Positions 1-8,833 of a stretch of 64,000 nucleotides of DNA are shown here, piece after piece (position 1 is the stretch's first letter; each line of letters starts with the position of its first letter). Under the pieces are notes generated by a model, which was not told the origin of the DNA, did not search any database, and saw only the letters and a list, made by a program, of their open reading frames with translations. This stretch comes from Agrococcus sp. ProA11 (GTDB lineage: Bacteria; Actinomycetota; Actinomycetes; Actinomycetales; Microbacteriaceae): NCBI RefSeq assembly GCF_039880525.1, contig NZ_CP156989.1, positions 1,798,001-1,862,000 of the forward strand, given 5' to 3'. Made by a program: the position numbers and the translations under genes.

Positions 1-1061
1 GTCGCCGTCGCCATCTCACCGAGGTGGAACAGCACGGTGACGAGGTCACCGGGCATCGCGTCGATCTTCTCGGCGAAGTCGGCGATCGAGGCACCGCGGC
101 GCATGCGGACGACGGTCGTGCCGTCGCCACGACGGACCTTGACGCCACCGATCGACGGCGCCTCGCGCATCTCGAACTCGAGCCGCTTCGTGCGCTTCGA
201 CTTGCGCGACTTGCCCTTGGCGCCGCCCTTGCCGAACGCGCCGGCAGTGCCGCCGCGACCACGACCGCCGCCACGGCCCGCGAATGCGGGACCGCCACGA
301 CCGGGAGCGCCACGGCTGGGCGCGCCCTGCCCGGGACGCTGGAAGCCGCCAGGACCGCCACCGGCGCCGGGGCGCCCAGCGCCACCGCCGCGCGGGGCGC
401 CCGGACGCGGAGCGCCGGGACGGGGAGCGCCGGGCCGCGGTGCGCCGGGACGCGGGGCCGCCGGACGCGGGCTGCCGCCCTGCTTGCTCGTGAAGGGGTT
501 GTTGCCGCCGCGCGGTCGACCCATGCCCTGGCTGGAGGCGAACGGGTTGTTGCCGGGCCGGGGTGCGCCGGGGCGCGCCATCGGTCGCGGGATCGCGTTG
601 GGCGTCGGCGCGTCGCCGTCCGGCTTCGGCGTCTCGGCCTGTGCCGGCGTCTCGGCCTGTGCGGGCGCGGCAGGCTGCGCGGGCTGCTCGGCCGCGGGGG
701 CCTGGGCCGCCTCGGGCGCTGCCTGCGGAGCCGGCGCTGCCTTCGGTGCGGCAGCGGGCGTGGGGGCGGGCGCTGCCGGCGTCGCCGGCGCACCCTCGGT
801 CTTGGGGGCCGCTGCGGGCTTGCGTGCGGCAGGCGACTTGGCGGCCGGCTTCGCGGGCGCCTTCGCTGCCGGTGCGGTCTCCGCTGCTGCGCCGCCGAGG
901 CCTTCAGCCTCGAGGGCGGCCTTGAGCTTGCGAGCCACCGGGGGCGCGACTGCCGAGGCGGGTCCCTTGACGAACTCGCCCATCTCCTTGAGCTTGGCCA
1001 GAGCGACCTTGCTCTCGACGCCTACTTCGGCGGCGATCTCGTGAACGCGTGGGTTTGCCAC
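1..1061 (-). CDS. infB: translation initiation factor IF-2, N-terminal part (runs off the window)
   Basis: IF-2 is the GTPase that brings initiator fMet-tRNA to the 30S subunit and drives subunit joining. Only the first 353 codons are here; the G domain lies beyond position 1. The start is GTG at 1061, giving [15 protein letters not shown], a typical IF2_N motif, with AGGAG four bases upstream; an overlapping ATG at 1063 is in the wrong frame. After the first IF2_N motif comes an Ala/Pro-rich linker, then a Gly/Arg/Pro-rich stretch with repeated GAPRP units, then a second IF2_N-like segment (about residues 285-350). It is the last gene seen of a nusA-ylxR-infB operon. The low-complexity linker is normal for actinobacterial IF-2. 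Confidence 0.95.
   Translation of the reverse strand, partial: MANPRVHEIAAEVGVESKVALAKLKEMGEFVKGPASAVAPPVARKLKAALEAEGLGGAAAETAPAAKAPAKPAAKSPAARKPAAAPKTEGAPATPAAPAPTPAAAPKAAPAPQAAPEAAQAPAAEQPAQPAAPAQAETPAQAETPKPDGDAPTPNAIPRPMARPGAPRPGNNPFASSQGMGRPRGGNNPFTSKQGGSPRPAAPRPGAPRPGAPRPGAPRPGAPRGGGAGRPGAGGGPGGFQRPGQGAPSRGAPGRGGPAFAGRGGGRGRGGTAGAFGKGGAKGKSRKSKRTKRLEFEMREAPSIGGVKVRRGDGTTVVRMRRGASIADFAEKIDAMPGDLVTVLFHLGEMATA
393..470. repeat. 15-bp tandem repeat in infB coding GAPRP units
   Basis: Four to five degenerate 15-base units encode the pentapeptide GAPRP on the minus strand, inside the disordered linker of IF-2. The repeat is in frame, so copy-number change would only alter linker length. Confidence 0.75.
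628..663. repeat. 18-bp direct repeat in infB (two copies)
   Basis: Two adjacent 18-base units (628-645 and 646-663) differ only at the last base and encode AQAETP twice in the IF-2 linker. Confidence 0.8.
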
Positions 1062-1133
1062 ATTTCTCCTGTCCTGGTCCACCCAGAACAGGGCGGACGT
1101 CAATTGCTGACGGGTCTCATTTCGAGCTGCTCA

Positions 1134-1418
1134 TCAGTTGTCCATGTGTGTTTCGTTCCTTCGGTCGGGGCTCGGGTCGAGCCCGTCCTGTGCCCATCGT
1201 GCGATGGACGTCGTATCCAGGCGCTGATGCCGCAGTGCTCGTGGAACAGCGCGGAGCGCCCGTTCCACGCATCGCTGCGTCGGATGCACCCACGCGCCTC
1301 TGCCAGGAAGCCGTCGATCATGGTCGACGACCGCCTCACCGCCCTGCGCAGCGATCCGCACCAGAAGTGCGGGTTCGGTGCGCGCGCGACAGCCAAGACA
1401 CGTACGGATGCTGACCAC
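1134..1418 (-). CDS. ylxR: YlxR/DUF448 family nucleic-acid-binding protein
   Basis: A 94-residue protein of the YlxR (DUF448) family, a small basic protein usually encoded between nusA and infB; family members bind RNA and have been linked to RNase P. The signature is RTCLGCRARTEPALLVRI near the N terminus, followed by the GRGAWVHP motif and a C-terminal basic helix. I chose GTG at 1418 (VVSIRTCLGC); an in-frame GTG at 1433 is also possible. The open frame reaches back to 1616, but that extension crosses a palindromic repeat and has no family likeness. The gene sits about 230 bases after nusA and 72 bases before infB, in the normal order. Confidence 0.85.
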   Translation of the reverse strand: MVSIRTCLGCRARTEPALLVRIAAQGGEAVVDHDRRLPGRGAWVHPTQRCVERALRAVPRALRHQRLDTTSIARWAQDGLDPSPDRRNETHMDN

Positions 1419-1562
1419 TCTACAGGACGACACGCCCGGGCGCTGGAGCTGAGAGCGGAGCCGCTTTCGCGGCTCCGCTGCGACGCCAGCCCCGACGCCC
1501 GTCTCGAGCGTCGGTATCGCGCTGAAGCTCAGCGCTTCCGGGGCGGTCGGCTGCTGCGGCGA

Positions 1563-1598
1563 GGTCTCGTGACGCGCGCTTCGCGCGCTCCTCGACCT
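1563..1598. repeat. dispersed palindromic repeat, copy A
   Basis: A full copy of the family GGTCTCGTGACGCG-arm-CGCTCCTCGACCT, with arms GCGCGC around a TTC loop. It lies between ylxR and nusA. Other copies are at 14367, 14429, 14492, 17101 and 55567. Confidence 0.85.
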
Positions 1599-1650
1599 TG
1601 AGCGCTCCGCGGGCAACGCGGCTTCGCCGCATTGCGCGCTGCGCGCTCAA
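1598..1650. other. large inverted repeat overlapping the nusA stop codon
   Basis: TTGAGCGC (1598-1605) pairs exactly with GCGCTCAA (1643-1650), and the right arm contains the nusA stop codon (1647-1649). An inner GCGGC-TTC-GCCGC hairpin lies between them. Together with repeat copy A this makes the nusA-ylxR gap highly structured. It may act as an attenuator, a processing site or a partial terminator; the structure is seen, the role is inferred. Confidence 0.6.
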
Positions 1651-2636
1651 TCCTCCATTACGGAGTCGGGTTGGATGTCGATCTTCGCGCCCGTCAGCTT
1701 TGCCGCCAGCCGCGCGTTCTGACCTTCGCGACCGATCGCGAGCGAGAGCTGGAAGTCGGGCACGAGCGCGCGCACCGCCCTTGTCTTCTCGTCGAGCAGG
1801 AACGCATCCGACACCCGTGCCGGGCTCAGGGCGCTCGCCACGAAGGCCGGCAGGTCCTCGGAGAAGTCGACGATGTCGACCTTCTCCTCGCCGAGCTCTG
1901 CCTGCACGGCCCGCACGCGTGAGCCCATCTCACCGATGCACGCGCCCTTGGCGTTGATGCCCGGCTCGGTCGCCCGTACGGCGATCTTCGAGCGGTGGCC
2001 GGCTTCGCGGGCGATCGCGACGATCTCGACCGTGCCGGCCGCGATCTCGGGCACCTCGAGCGCGAAGAGCCTGCGGACGAGCGACGGGTGCGTGCGGCTG
2101 ACGGTGACCTGCGGTCCGCGCTGGCCGCGCTCCACCTTCGTGATGAAGACGCGCATGCGCTTGCCGTGCTTGTACTCCTCGCCCGGCACCTGCTCCTCGG
2201 GCGGCAGCAGCGCCTCCATGTCGTCGCCGAGCTTGACCTGCACCATGCGCGGGTTGGTGCCCTGCTGCACGACGCCGGCGATGATGTCGCCCTCGCGATC
2301 CTTGTAGACGCCCAGCACGCTCTCGTCGCTCTTGTCGCGCAGCGCCTGGAAGATGACCTGCTTCGCTGCCGTCGCGGCGATGCGGCTGAAGTCGTCGGTG
2401 GTCGCGACGGACTCGCCGATGCGGTTGCCGTCCTCGTCGAGCTCGGGCTCGTACAGCGTGACCTCGCCGGTCTTGCGATCCACCTCGACGCGCGGCTGCG
2501 GGGCGGCGGGGTCGACCTTCTCGCCCGACCGCAGGTGCGCCTGCAGGATGGCCTGCTCGATGATGCGGATGAGGTCATCCTGGGAGATCTCCCGCTCGCG
2601 CTCGACGGTCTTCAGCACGCTCAGTTCGATCTTCAC
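1647..2636 (-). CDS. nusA: transcription termination/antitermination factor NusA
   Basis: NusA binds RNA polymerase and nascent RNA and controls pausing, termination and antitermination. The 329 residues match the actinobacterial form: an N-terminal polymerase-binding domain (MKIELSVLKTVEREREI onward), an S1 domain (about 105-175, VLGVYKDREGDIIAGVV) and two KH domains (GINAKGACIGEMGSRVRAV and LAIGREGQNARLAAKLTGAKI), with no C-terminal acidic repeats. GTG at 2636 has AGGAG seven bases upstream. The usual upstream partner rimP is absent: the next gene is a divergent transporter. The gene has its own promoter and starts the nusA-ylxR-infB unit. Confidence 0.97.
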   Translation of the reverse strand: MKIELSVLKTVEREREISQDDLIRIIEQAILQAHLRSGEKVDPAAPQPRVEVDRKTGEVTLYEPELDEDGNRIGESVATTDDFSRIAATAAKQVIFQALRDKSDESVLGVYKDREGDIIAGVVQQGTNPRMVQVKLGDDMEALLPPEEQVPGEEYKHGKRMRVFITKVERGQRGPQVTVSRTHPSLVRRLFALEVPEIAAGTVEIVAIAREAGHRSKIAVRATEPGINAKGACIGEMGSRVRAVQAELGEEKVDIVDFSEDLPAFVASALSPARVSDAFLLDEKTRAVRALVPDFQLSLAIGREGQNARLAAKLTGAKIDIQPDSVMED

Positions 2637-2660
2637 TTGTGGGCTCCTCTTGTTCCTGCG

Positions 2661-2678
2661 ATTCGTGCGGCAACGAAT
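2661..2678 (-). promoter_or_regulatory. hairpin in the nusA 5' leader
   Basis: ATTCGT-GCGGCA-ACGAAT forms a perfect 6-bp stem within the predicted leader, between the -10 element and the Shine-Dalgarno sequence. A role in regulation of nusA is possible but not shown. Confidence 0.45.
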
Positions 2679-2689
2679 GCCGACCGGTC

Positions 2690-2695
2690 AGTCTA
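2690..2695 (-). promoter_or_regulatory. nusA -10 element (TAGACT)
   Basis: TAGACT reads on the minus strand about 54 bases before the nusA GTG, predicting a leader of roughly 45-50 bases with a Shine-Dalgarno sequence. No convincing -35 is visible. Confidence 0.5.
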
Positions 2696-2774
2696 CCGCC
2701 TCGGCCGCCATCGTCTCGGCGAGCGGATCAGCGCGCCGCTCCGAGCCGATGCACCTCCTGCCGCCGTGGAGGTC

Positions 2775-2780
2775 TAGCGT
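2775..2780 (+). promoter_or_regulatory. -10 element of a leaderless transporter mRNA (TAGCGT)
   Basis: TAGCGT ends 8 bases before the ATG at 2789, and the only purine-rich stretch (2768-2772) is too far upstream to act as a Shine-Dalgarno sequence. Transcription probably starts at or next to the A of ATG. Confidence 0.55.
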
Positions 2781-2788
2781 GTTGCCTC

Positions 2789-4264
2789 ATGGACGTCCTC
2801 AACGATCTGATCCTCAGCGCCGGAGACTTCTGGTGGACGTGGGTCGTGCTGCCGATCCTCGCGGTGCTCGGCATCTACTTCACGGTCCGCTCGGGCGTCG
2901 TGCAGCTGCGCCTGGTGCCCGCGATGTTCCGCGTGCTCCGGGACAAGACCCCGAAGGCTCGCGACGGCAGCGCGCAGTCGGTCTCGTCGTTCCAGGCGTT
3001 CACGATCTCGGCCGCCAGCCGCGTGGGCGTCGGCAACATCGCCGGCGTCGCGACCGCGATCGCCTTCGGCGGCCCGGGCGCGGTGTTCTGGATGTGGACG
3101 ATGGCGTTCATCGGCGGCGCCTCGGCGTTCATCGAGTCCACCCTCGCGCAGCTCTACAAGCACCGCGACTCCGACGGGTTCCGCGGCGGGCCCGCGTACT
3201 ACATGCAGCGCGGCCTCGGGCAGCGCTGGATGGGCATCCTCTTCGCCGTGCTGCTCATCCTCTGCTTCCCGTTCGCGTTCTCGTCGCTGCAGGCGAACAC
3301 GATCGTCGCGACCGTCTCGTCGACGGTCGGCACCGAGGTCGCATGGCTGGCGTGGGTGATCGGCATCGTCGTCGCCGCGCTCACGTCGCTCATCGTCTTC
3401 GGTGGCGTGCGCCGCATCGCCAAGGTCACCGAGGCGCTCGTGCCGACCATGGCGCTGCTCTACCTGGCACTCGGCATCATCATCGTCGCGATGAACATCA
3501 CCGAGGTGCCCCGCGTGATCGGCGAGATCTACGCCGGTGCCTTCGGGTTCCAGCAGGTCGCGGGCGGCGCGCTCGGGGTCATCATCATGCAGGGCGTCAA
3601 GCGCGGCATGTTCTCGAACGAGGCCGGCCTCGGATCGGCGCCGAATGCCGGGGCATCCGCCGCCGTCACCCACCCGGCGAAGCAAGGGCTCGTGCAGACG
3701 CTCGGCGTCTACTTCGACACCTTCCTGGTCTGCTCGATCACCGCGTTCATCATCCTGGTCTCGACGCCCGACCTCACCGGCGCGGAAGGCGGGATCGGCC
3801 TGACGTTCGATGCCGTCACGGCGCAGCTGGGTCCCTGGGCCGGCATCCTGCTGTCGGTCATCGTGTTCCTGCTGGCGTTCTCGTCGATCATCGGCAACTA
3901 CTACTACGGCGAGTCGAACATCGAGTTCATCACCGAGCACCCGCTCGCGCTGCTGGCCTATCGAATGCTCGCGGTGCTGGCGGTGCTGGGCGGCTCGGTC
4001 GTGGCGACCGGCGTGGTGTGGGACACCGCAGACACGCTCATGGGCTTCATGGCGGTCGTGAACCTGATCGCGATCGGGCTGCTCTCGGGTGTCGCGTTCA
4101 AGCTGCTGAAGAACTTCGACGAGCAGCGCAGGGCCGGCAAGGATCCGGTCTTCACCCGCGACATGCTGCCGGAGGTGCAGGGCATCGAGGTGTGGGAGAG
4201 CGTCGAGTCGGTCACCGGCCAGTGGGAGGCGGTCGACCCGCAGGCGACGTCGCAGACCCGCTGA
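2789..4264 (+). CDS. alanine/glycine:cation symporter (AGCS family)
   Basis: A 491-residue inner-membrane secondary transporter that takes up alanine or glycine with Na+ (or H+). About eleven hydrophobic segments are present, with AGCS signatures: VGVGNIAGVATAIAFGGPGAVFWMW near residues 75-98, GPAYYMQRGLG, and NEAGLGSAPNAGA in the second half. The open frame continues upstream to 2639, but that part is a non-hydrophobic extension; ATG at 2789 gives a start typical of the family. It is a single gene inserted between nusA and proS, where relatives usually carry rimP. Exact substrate cannot be read from sequence. Confidence 0.9.
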   Translation: MDVLNDLILSAGDFWWTWVVLPILAVLGIYFTVRSGVVQLRLVPAMFRVLRDKTPKARDGSAQSVSSFQAFTISAASRVGVGNIAGVATAIAFGGPGAVFWMWTMAFIGGASAFIESTLAQLYKHRDSDGFRGGPAYYMQRGLGQRWMGILFAVLLILCFPFAFSSLQANTIVATVSSTVGTEVAWLAWVIGIVVAALTSLIVFGGVRRIAKVTEALVPTMALLYLALGIIIVAMNITEVPRVIGEIYAGAFGFQQVAGGALGVIIMQGVKRGMFSNEAGLGSAPNAGASAAVTHPAKQGLVQTLGVYFDTFLVCSITAFIILVSTPDLTGAEGGIGLTFDAVTAQLGPWAGILLSVIVFLLAFSSIIGNYYYGESNIEFITEHPLALLAYRMLAVLAVLGGSVVATGVVWDTADTLMGFMAVVNLIAIGLLSGVAFKLLKNFDEQRRAGKDPVFTRDMLPEVQGIEVWESVESVTGQWEAVDPQATSQTR

Positions 4265-4271
4265 CCGCGAG

Positions 4272-4316
4272 ACGCCGCAGGGCGCTGCCTCCACACGGAG
4301 CAGCGCCCTGCGGCGT
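4272..4316. terminator. bidirectional hairpin terminator between the symporter and proS
   Basis: ACGCCGCAGGGCGCTGC (4272-4288) pairs perfectly over 17 bp with GCAGCGCCCTGCGGCGT (4300-4316) around an 11-base loop. It sits 8 bases after one stop codon and 12 from the other, in a convergent gap. There is no long T tract, as is usual in high-GC actinobacteria. Confidence 0.85.
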
Positions 4317-4327
4317 TCGTGACGGCG

Positions 4328-6091
4328 TCAGCGGCCGAGCGCGCTCTCGAGCTGCGCGATCTCGACGGTGGACCGCTCCCCGGTCGCGCGATCCCACACC
4401 TCGACGCTGCCCTCCACGGCATCACGGCCGACGACGACGATCTGCGGCACGCCGATGAGCTCGGCGTCGCCGAACTTCACCCCCGGCGACACCTTGGGGC
4501 GGTCGTCGAAGAGCACCTCGAGTCCGCGGCGCTCGAGGTCGGCGACGACCGTCTCGGCGACCTCGAAGATGGCGGCATCGCGACCGGTCGCGACGACGTG
4601 CACGTCGAACGGGGCGACCTCGCGGGGCCAGACGAGGCCCTTCTCGTCGTGGCTGACCTCGGCGATCGCGGCCAGGTTGCGCGTCACGCCGATGCCGTAC
4701 GAGCCCATCGTGACGGTGACGAGCTTGCCGTTCTCGTCCAGCACCTTGAGGCCCAGCGCCTCTGCGTACTTGCGGCCCAGCTGGAACACGTGGCCGACCT
4801 CCATGCCGCGCTCCAGGGTCACCGGGCCCGAGCCGTCGGGCGCGGGATCGCCGGCCCGCACGTCGGCGGCCTCGACCCATCCGTCGCCGGTGAAGTCGCG
4901 GCCCGCGATCAGGCCGAACACGTGCCTGCCCGGCTCGTTCGCGCCCGTGATCCAGCTCGTGCCGTCGACGACGCGCTTGTCGAGCAGGTAGCGGATGCCG
5001 GTGGTCGACTCCTCGCCCAGCACGGCGCCGGATGCGGTCCAGGGCCCGATGTAGCCCTTGACGAGCCCCGGGTTGGCCTTGAAGTCGTCCTCGTCCGCGG
5101 CCGTGACGGCAGCGGGCTGGAAGGCGACCTCGACGCGCTTCTCGTCGATCTCGCGGTCGCCCGGGATGCCGACGACGGCGAGCTCGCGCGTGCCATCCAG
5201 GTGCGTGAGGCGCAGCACGACGTTCTTGAGGGTGTCCGCGGCGGTCCAGTCGCGGCCGTCCTCGCGCGGGAAGCGCGCGTTGGCGTCGGCGACGAGCGTA
5301 TCGATCGTCGGCGTGTCCGGCGTCTCGCGCACGACCGCCGCTGGCTGCCCCTCGATGGGCAGCGCTGCGGGCGCGACCGTCTCGAACGCCTCGACGTTGA
5401 CCGCGTAGCCGCCGGCCGAGCGCACGATCGTGTCCTCGCCGACCGGCGTCGGGTGCAGGAACTCCTCCGACTTCGAGCCGCCCATCGCTCCCGCGTCGGC
5501 GGCGACGATGACGTACTCGAGGCCGAGCCGGTCGAAGATGCGCTCGTAGGCGTCCCGCTGGCGCTGATAGCTGGCCTCGAGCGCCTCGTCGGAGATGTCG
5601 AACGAGTACGCGTCCTTCATCGAGAACTCCCGGGCGCGCAGCAGCCCGGCGCGCGGCCGCGCCTCATCCCGGTACTTGTCCTGGATCTGGAAGATCGTCA
5701 GCGGTAGCGACTTGTAACTCGAGACCAGGTCCTGCACGAGCAGCGTGAAGACCTCCTCGTGCGTGGGCGCGAGCAGGTGGTCGGCACCCTTGCGGTCCTG
5801 CAGCCGGAAGATGCCGTCGCCGTACTCGGTCCAGCGGCCGGTGCGCTCGTAGGGCTCACGCGGCAGCAGCCCGGGGAACAGCACCTCCTGGGCGCCCGCC
5901 GCCTCCATCTCCTCCCGCACGATGCGCTCGATATTGCGGCGCACGCGCAGGCCCAGCGGCAGCCACGAGTAGAGACCGGCACCGGAGCGGCGGATGTAGC
6001 CGGCGCGCAGCAGCAGGCGGTGGCTCGCAACCTCGGCCTCGGCCGGGTCCTCGCGCAGGGTCGTGAAGAAGAGCTGGGAGAGGCGGATCAC
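4328..6091 (-). CDS. proS: proline--tRNA ligase (bacterial type with editing domain)
   Basis: Charges tRNA-Pro with proline. The 587 residues show class II motifs 1 ([17 protein letters not shown]), 2 ([23 protein letters not shown]) and 3 (GSYGIGVTR), with the INS editing domain between motifs 2 and 3 (about residues 220-400) and an anticodon-binding C terminus. I chose GTG at 6089-6091 ([16 protein letters not shown]), which matches the conserved start; the frame reaches 6115 but that passes through the promoter. It is expressed alone from a leaderless-type promoter. Confidence 0.97.
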   Translation of the reverse strand: MIRLSQLFFTTLREDPAEAEVASHRLLLRAGYIRRSGAGLYSWLPLGLRVRRNIERIVREEMEAAGAQEVLFPGLLPREPYERTGRWTEYGDGIFRLQDRKGADHLLAPTHEEVFTLLVQDLVSSYKSLPLTIFQIQDKYRDEARPRAGLLRAREFSMKDAYSFDISDEALEASYQRQRDAYERIFDRLGLEYVIVAADAGAMGGSKSEEFLHPTPVGEDTIVRSAGGYAVNVEAFETVAPAALPIEGQPAAVVRETPDTPTIDTLVADANARFPREDGRDWTAADTLKNVVLRLTHLDGTRELAVVGIPGDREIDEKRVEVAFQPAAVTAADEDDFKANPGLVKGYIGPWTASGAVLGEESTTGIRYLLDKRVVDGTSWITGANEPGRHVFGLIAGRDFTGDGWVEAADVRAGDPAPDGSGPVTLERGMEVGHVFQLGRKYAEALGLKVLDENGKLVTVTMGSYGIGVTRNLAAIAEVSHDEKGLVWPREVAPFDVHVVATGRDAAIFEVAETVVADLERRGLEVLFDDRPKVSPGVKFGDAELIGVPQIVVVGRDAVEGSVEVWDRATGERSTVEIAQLESALGR

Positions 6092-6098
6092 GACCCCG

Positions 6099-6104
6099 AG
6101 TCTA
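6099..6104 (-). promoter_or_regulatory. -10 element of leaderless proS (TAGACT)
   Basis: TAGACT then seven bases then the GTG start, with no Shine-Dalgarno sequence. This placement also supports the GTG at 6091 over upstream starts. Confidence 0.6.
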
Positions 6105-6111
6105 GATCGCC

Positions 6112-6855
6112 TCACCAGGGCTGCTCGACGCTGGGGCCTCCGCCCTCGCCCGGCTCACCCTCGTCGAACTGATCCTGCTGCTGCTGCTCCTCCTGCGCCT
6201 CCTGGTTCTGCTCCTCCAGCTGGTCCTGCGGGGTCTCCTCGCTCTGCTCCTCGCCCTCGCCGTCGCCGGACCCGTCCTCGATCTTCGACTCGATGCGCGG
6301 CACCGCGGCCTCGAACTGCGCTGCGGTGTCGGCCTCGGCAGGCAGCGGCTCGTCGAAGCAGCCCTCCGGCTGCGCGTCGATGAGCGCGAGCGCCTCTCTG
6401 TAGAGGCCGTTCGCGGTCTGCGTGTCCTGCGCCTCGCGCGCGACGTCACCCTGCTTCTCGATCGCCGTGGTGAGCGAGGCGATCATCACGCAGTGCTCGT
6501 GCAGCTCTCCCGCGGTCTCCGGCTCGCCGTGCAGCGCGAGCGCCTGCTCGATCGCGGCGCGCCCCTCGTCGAGCGTGCCGGCCATCGTGAGGTGCACGCC
6601 CAGCGCGAAGGGCGCCTTCCACGGCTCCACCCAGTTCCAGAACTCGAGCCCGCGCGCGGTTTCGGCCCCCTGGGCGTAGGCGCGCGAGTCGAAGCGGTCG
6701 ATCGTGGACTGGGAGAGCACGTTCACGCTGATGAGCTTGCCGCCGAGCACGAGCGCGGCGATGGCCACCGGGATCAGGCCGAGCATGATCCACCAGCGCA
6801 GCGTGCGGCGCCGCGCGTCTGTGAGCGCGCGGCGCGGGGCCCGGGGCTGGCTCAT
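6112..6855 (-). CDS. membrane-anchored TPR-like protein with acidic, Gln-rich tail (Bat-type operon)
   Basis: A 247-residue protein: a basic N terminus, one transmembrane segment (about 25-47), a helical middle with TPR-like character ([18 protein letters not shown] and a second helical unit, about 85-180), and a long Glu/Gln-rich low-complexity tail ending in PSVEQPW. It is the last gene of the MoxR-DUF58-VWA operon and overlaps the VWA gene before it as ATGA. By analogy with BatE-like proteins it may be a scaffold, but no enzymatic motif is visible. Confidence 0.75.
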   Translation of the reverse strand: MSQPRAPRRALTDARRRTLRWWIMLGLIPVAIAALVLGGKLISVNVLSQSTIDRFDSRAYAQGAETARGLEFWNWVEPWKAPFALGVHLTMAGTLDEGRAAIEQALALHGEPETAGELHEHCVMIASLTTAIEKQGDVAREAQDTQTANGLYREALALIDAQPEGCFDEPLPAEADTAAQFEAAVPRIESKIEDGSGDGEGEEQSEETPQDQLEEQNQEAQEEQQQQDQFDEGEPGEGGGPSVEQPW

Positions 6856-7844
6856 CGCACGCCCTGCCGCTCGGTCAGACCCCGCGTCGTGCGCAGCGAG
6901 CGGGCGAGACTGAAGCCCTCCGCGGCGAGCAGCAGCGCGATCGGGATCCCGAGGATCCACGCCACCTCGAGCCGCGCCTCCTCGGTGCGGTTCAGGTCGG
7001 CCTCGCCATCGAGCGCCGCCATCGGGCCGAGCGCATCCTCGATCGGCAGTGCGGGCGCGCGATGCAGGTAGCTGATGCCGAGCTGGTCGGCGATGCCGCG
7101 CAGCCGCCCCTCGTCGATGCGGCTGACGGCGTCGCCGCCGGCCGGATCCTGCAGGTACTGCTCCTGCTGCGCGGGATCGAAGCTGGAGACGCGCATGCGG
7201 CCGCCCTCCTCGGTGCCGTAGCCGAGCACCAGGCCGCGGTCGACGTGACCGGCGACATCCGCGAACGACTGCGGCTCCCCGTCGGCCGTGTGCTCGCCGT
7301 CGCCGAGGTAGAACACGATCGCGGGCGAGGAGGGATCCGCGGCCTCGGTGCGCTCGAGCTCGGACAGCAGCAGGTCGTGGGCGGCCGCGACCGAGGTGCC
7401 GCGCGACTGCTGGGCGATCTCGGGCTTCAGCGCCCGCACCATCTCGATGACCGCGGAGCCGTCGTCGGTGAGCGGCACGCGCAGCGTCGCCTGCGAGTCG
7501 AAGGAGATGACCGAGATGTCGGCGCCCGCGAACGAGCGGGCGATCTCGACGACGTCGGCCTGCATGCCGGCGAGGCGTGGATCGGTGCCCCAATCCTCGG
7601 CGGCGACCGACTGCGAGGTGTCGACCAGCACGAACACGCGCGCCTGGATCGAGGCGGTCGGCACCTCACCGCCGGGCAGCGCCGGCCGGAAGGCCATCGC
7701 GATCGCCAGCAGCACGAGCAGGGTGCGGCGGATCCAGGCGAGCCTGCGGCCGCGGGCGACGGCGAGCTGCCACGCGCAGAGGCCGAGCGCGAGCACGCCG
7801 ATGACGGCCACCAGGATCGGGAGCGTGGGTTCGAACGAGAGCAT
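6852..7844 (-). CDS. VWA-domain membrane protein (BatB-like)
   Basis: A 330-residue protein with two N-terminal transmembrane segments, a von Willebrand A domain (about residues 65-240) and a C-terminal transmembrane segment. The MIDAS metal site is visible as DTSQS (VLVDTSQSVA), with a later IVFYLGDGEH strand. ATG at 7844 overlaps the stop of the upstream VWA gene (TGATG). Paired VWA proteins with MoxR and DUF58 resemble Bat operons, where a MoxR chaperone-like ATPase is thought to act on VWA proteins in the membrane. The substrate here is unknown. Confidence 0.85.
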   Translation of the reverse strand: MLSFEPTLPILVAVIGVLALGLCAWQLAVARGRRLAWIRRTLLVLLAIAMAFRPALPGGEVPTASIQARVFVLVDTSQSVAAEDWGTDPRLAGMQADVVEIARSFAGADISVISFDSQATLRVPLTDDGSAVIEMVRALKPEIAQQSRGTSVAAAHDLLLSELERTEAADPSSPAIVFYLGDGEHTADGEPQSFADVAGHVDRGLVLGYGTEEGGRMRVSSFDPAQQEQYLQDPAGGDAVSRIDEGRLRGIADQLGISYLHRAPALPIEDALGPMAALDGEADLNRTEEARLEVAWILGIPIALLLAAEGFSLARSLRTTRGLTERQGVR

Positions 7845-8833
7845 CACAGGCGCACCCTCCAGGCCACGGCGCATAGCGCGGCCACGATGACGAGCACGAC
7901 CAGCGGCAGCGAGCCCGGACGGTCGACCACCTGGATCTGCGGCGGGGTCTCGATGTAGCCGGCCTCGATGGCGTTGACGCGGTCGACGATCTGCGGCACG
8001 GTCTGCGCGAAGTCGAGTGCGAAGTACGCCCCGCCGGTGCCCTCCGCCGTGTCGCGCAGCTCCTGCGACTCCATGTCGCCGCCCCAGTCGAAGGGGTTGA
8101 TGGCGTAGACGCGCACCTCGTGGTCGACGGCGAGCTGGCCCGCCTGCGGCAGCGAGAAGATCTGCTGCCCGTTCACGACGTTGTCGGTGGCGAGGATGAT
8201 CGACCGCGGCCGCTCGCTCGCCTCCAGGTCGGCGAAGTCGAGCACGCAGGAGGCCAGGCCGTCGCCGACGAGCGAGGCGCCGAGGCCGTTCGCGGTGCCC
8301 GCGAGGTAGTTGAACTGCTCGTCGGGGCCGAGCGTGCCGCTGAGGGCCCGCTGGTAGCGGCCCAGCTGGTCGGCGATGTAGTCGTAGTCGCTCGTGAGCG
8401 GGAACGACATGACGCTGGAGGCGTCGAAGATGCGCATGCCGATGCGCTCACCGTCGAGCTCCGAGGCGATCTGCTGGTAGACGCCGAGGATCTCGGCATC
8501 GACGTCGACCATCGAGCCCGACACGTCGAGGCAGAGCATGATGTCGCGCTTGTAGTCGTCCTCCTGGTTGGCGTGGATGCCCGACGGCCGGGCGCCGACC
8601 GTGCCCGCGACACCCGCGCCGAGCAGCGAGAGCAGCAGCGCACCGCCGATCCACAGCCGATAGCGCAGCAGCGCGCTGCGGAAGGCGGCGAGCGCCGTCA
8701 TCCGATCGACGTGCGCGACCGGCAGGCCCTGATCGCGCTTGCGGCGCGGCAGCCAGAGGCCGAGCGCCGCGAGCACGATCGCCACGACGATGAGCGCGCC
8801 GAGCATCCACGGCCACAGCAGCATCACATCCAT
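7844..8833 (-). CDS. VWA-domain membrane protein (BatA-like)
   Basis: A 329-residue membrane protein: transmembrane segments near residues 5-28 and 60-82, a VWA domain with a complete MIDAS motif DVSGSMV (about residues 103-109), the later TDN loop (IILATDNVV) and a C-terminal transmembrane anchor (LVVLVIVAALCAVAW). The start is ATG at 8833, overlapping the upstream stop; an in-frame ATG at 8824 is possible. It is the first of two adjacent VWA genes of the operon and probably forms a complex with the next one. Confidence 0.87.
   Translation of the reverse strand: MDVMLLWPWMLGALIVVAIVLAALGLWLPRRKRDQGLPVAHVDRMTALAAFRSALLRYRLWIGGALLLSLLGAGVAGTVGARPSGIHANQEDDYKRDIMLCLDVSGSMVDVDAEILGVYQQIASELDGERIGMRIFDASSVMSFPLTSDYDYIADQLGRYQRALSGTLGPDEQFNYLAGTANGLGASLVGDGLASCVLDFADLEASERPRSIILATDNVVNGQQIFSLPQAGQLAVDHEVRVYAINPFDWGGDMESQELRDTAEGTGGAYFALDFAQTVPQIVDRVNAIEAGYIETPPQIQVVDRPGSLPLVVLVIVAALCAVAWRVRL

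Noticed and set aside
24-1601. Plus-strand open frames over infB and ylxR
   Set aside because: Low-complexity shadows of the IF-2 linker; IF2_N and YlxR motifs are on the minus strand.
1134-1616. rimP in the open frame next to nusA
   Set aside because: The conserved part is CLGCR-type YlxR; nothing resembles DUF150, and rimP would be on the other side of nusA.
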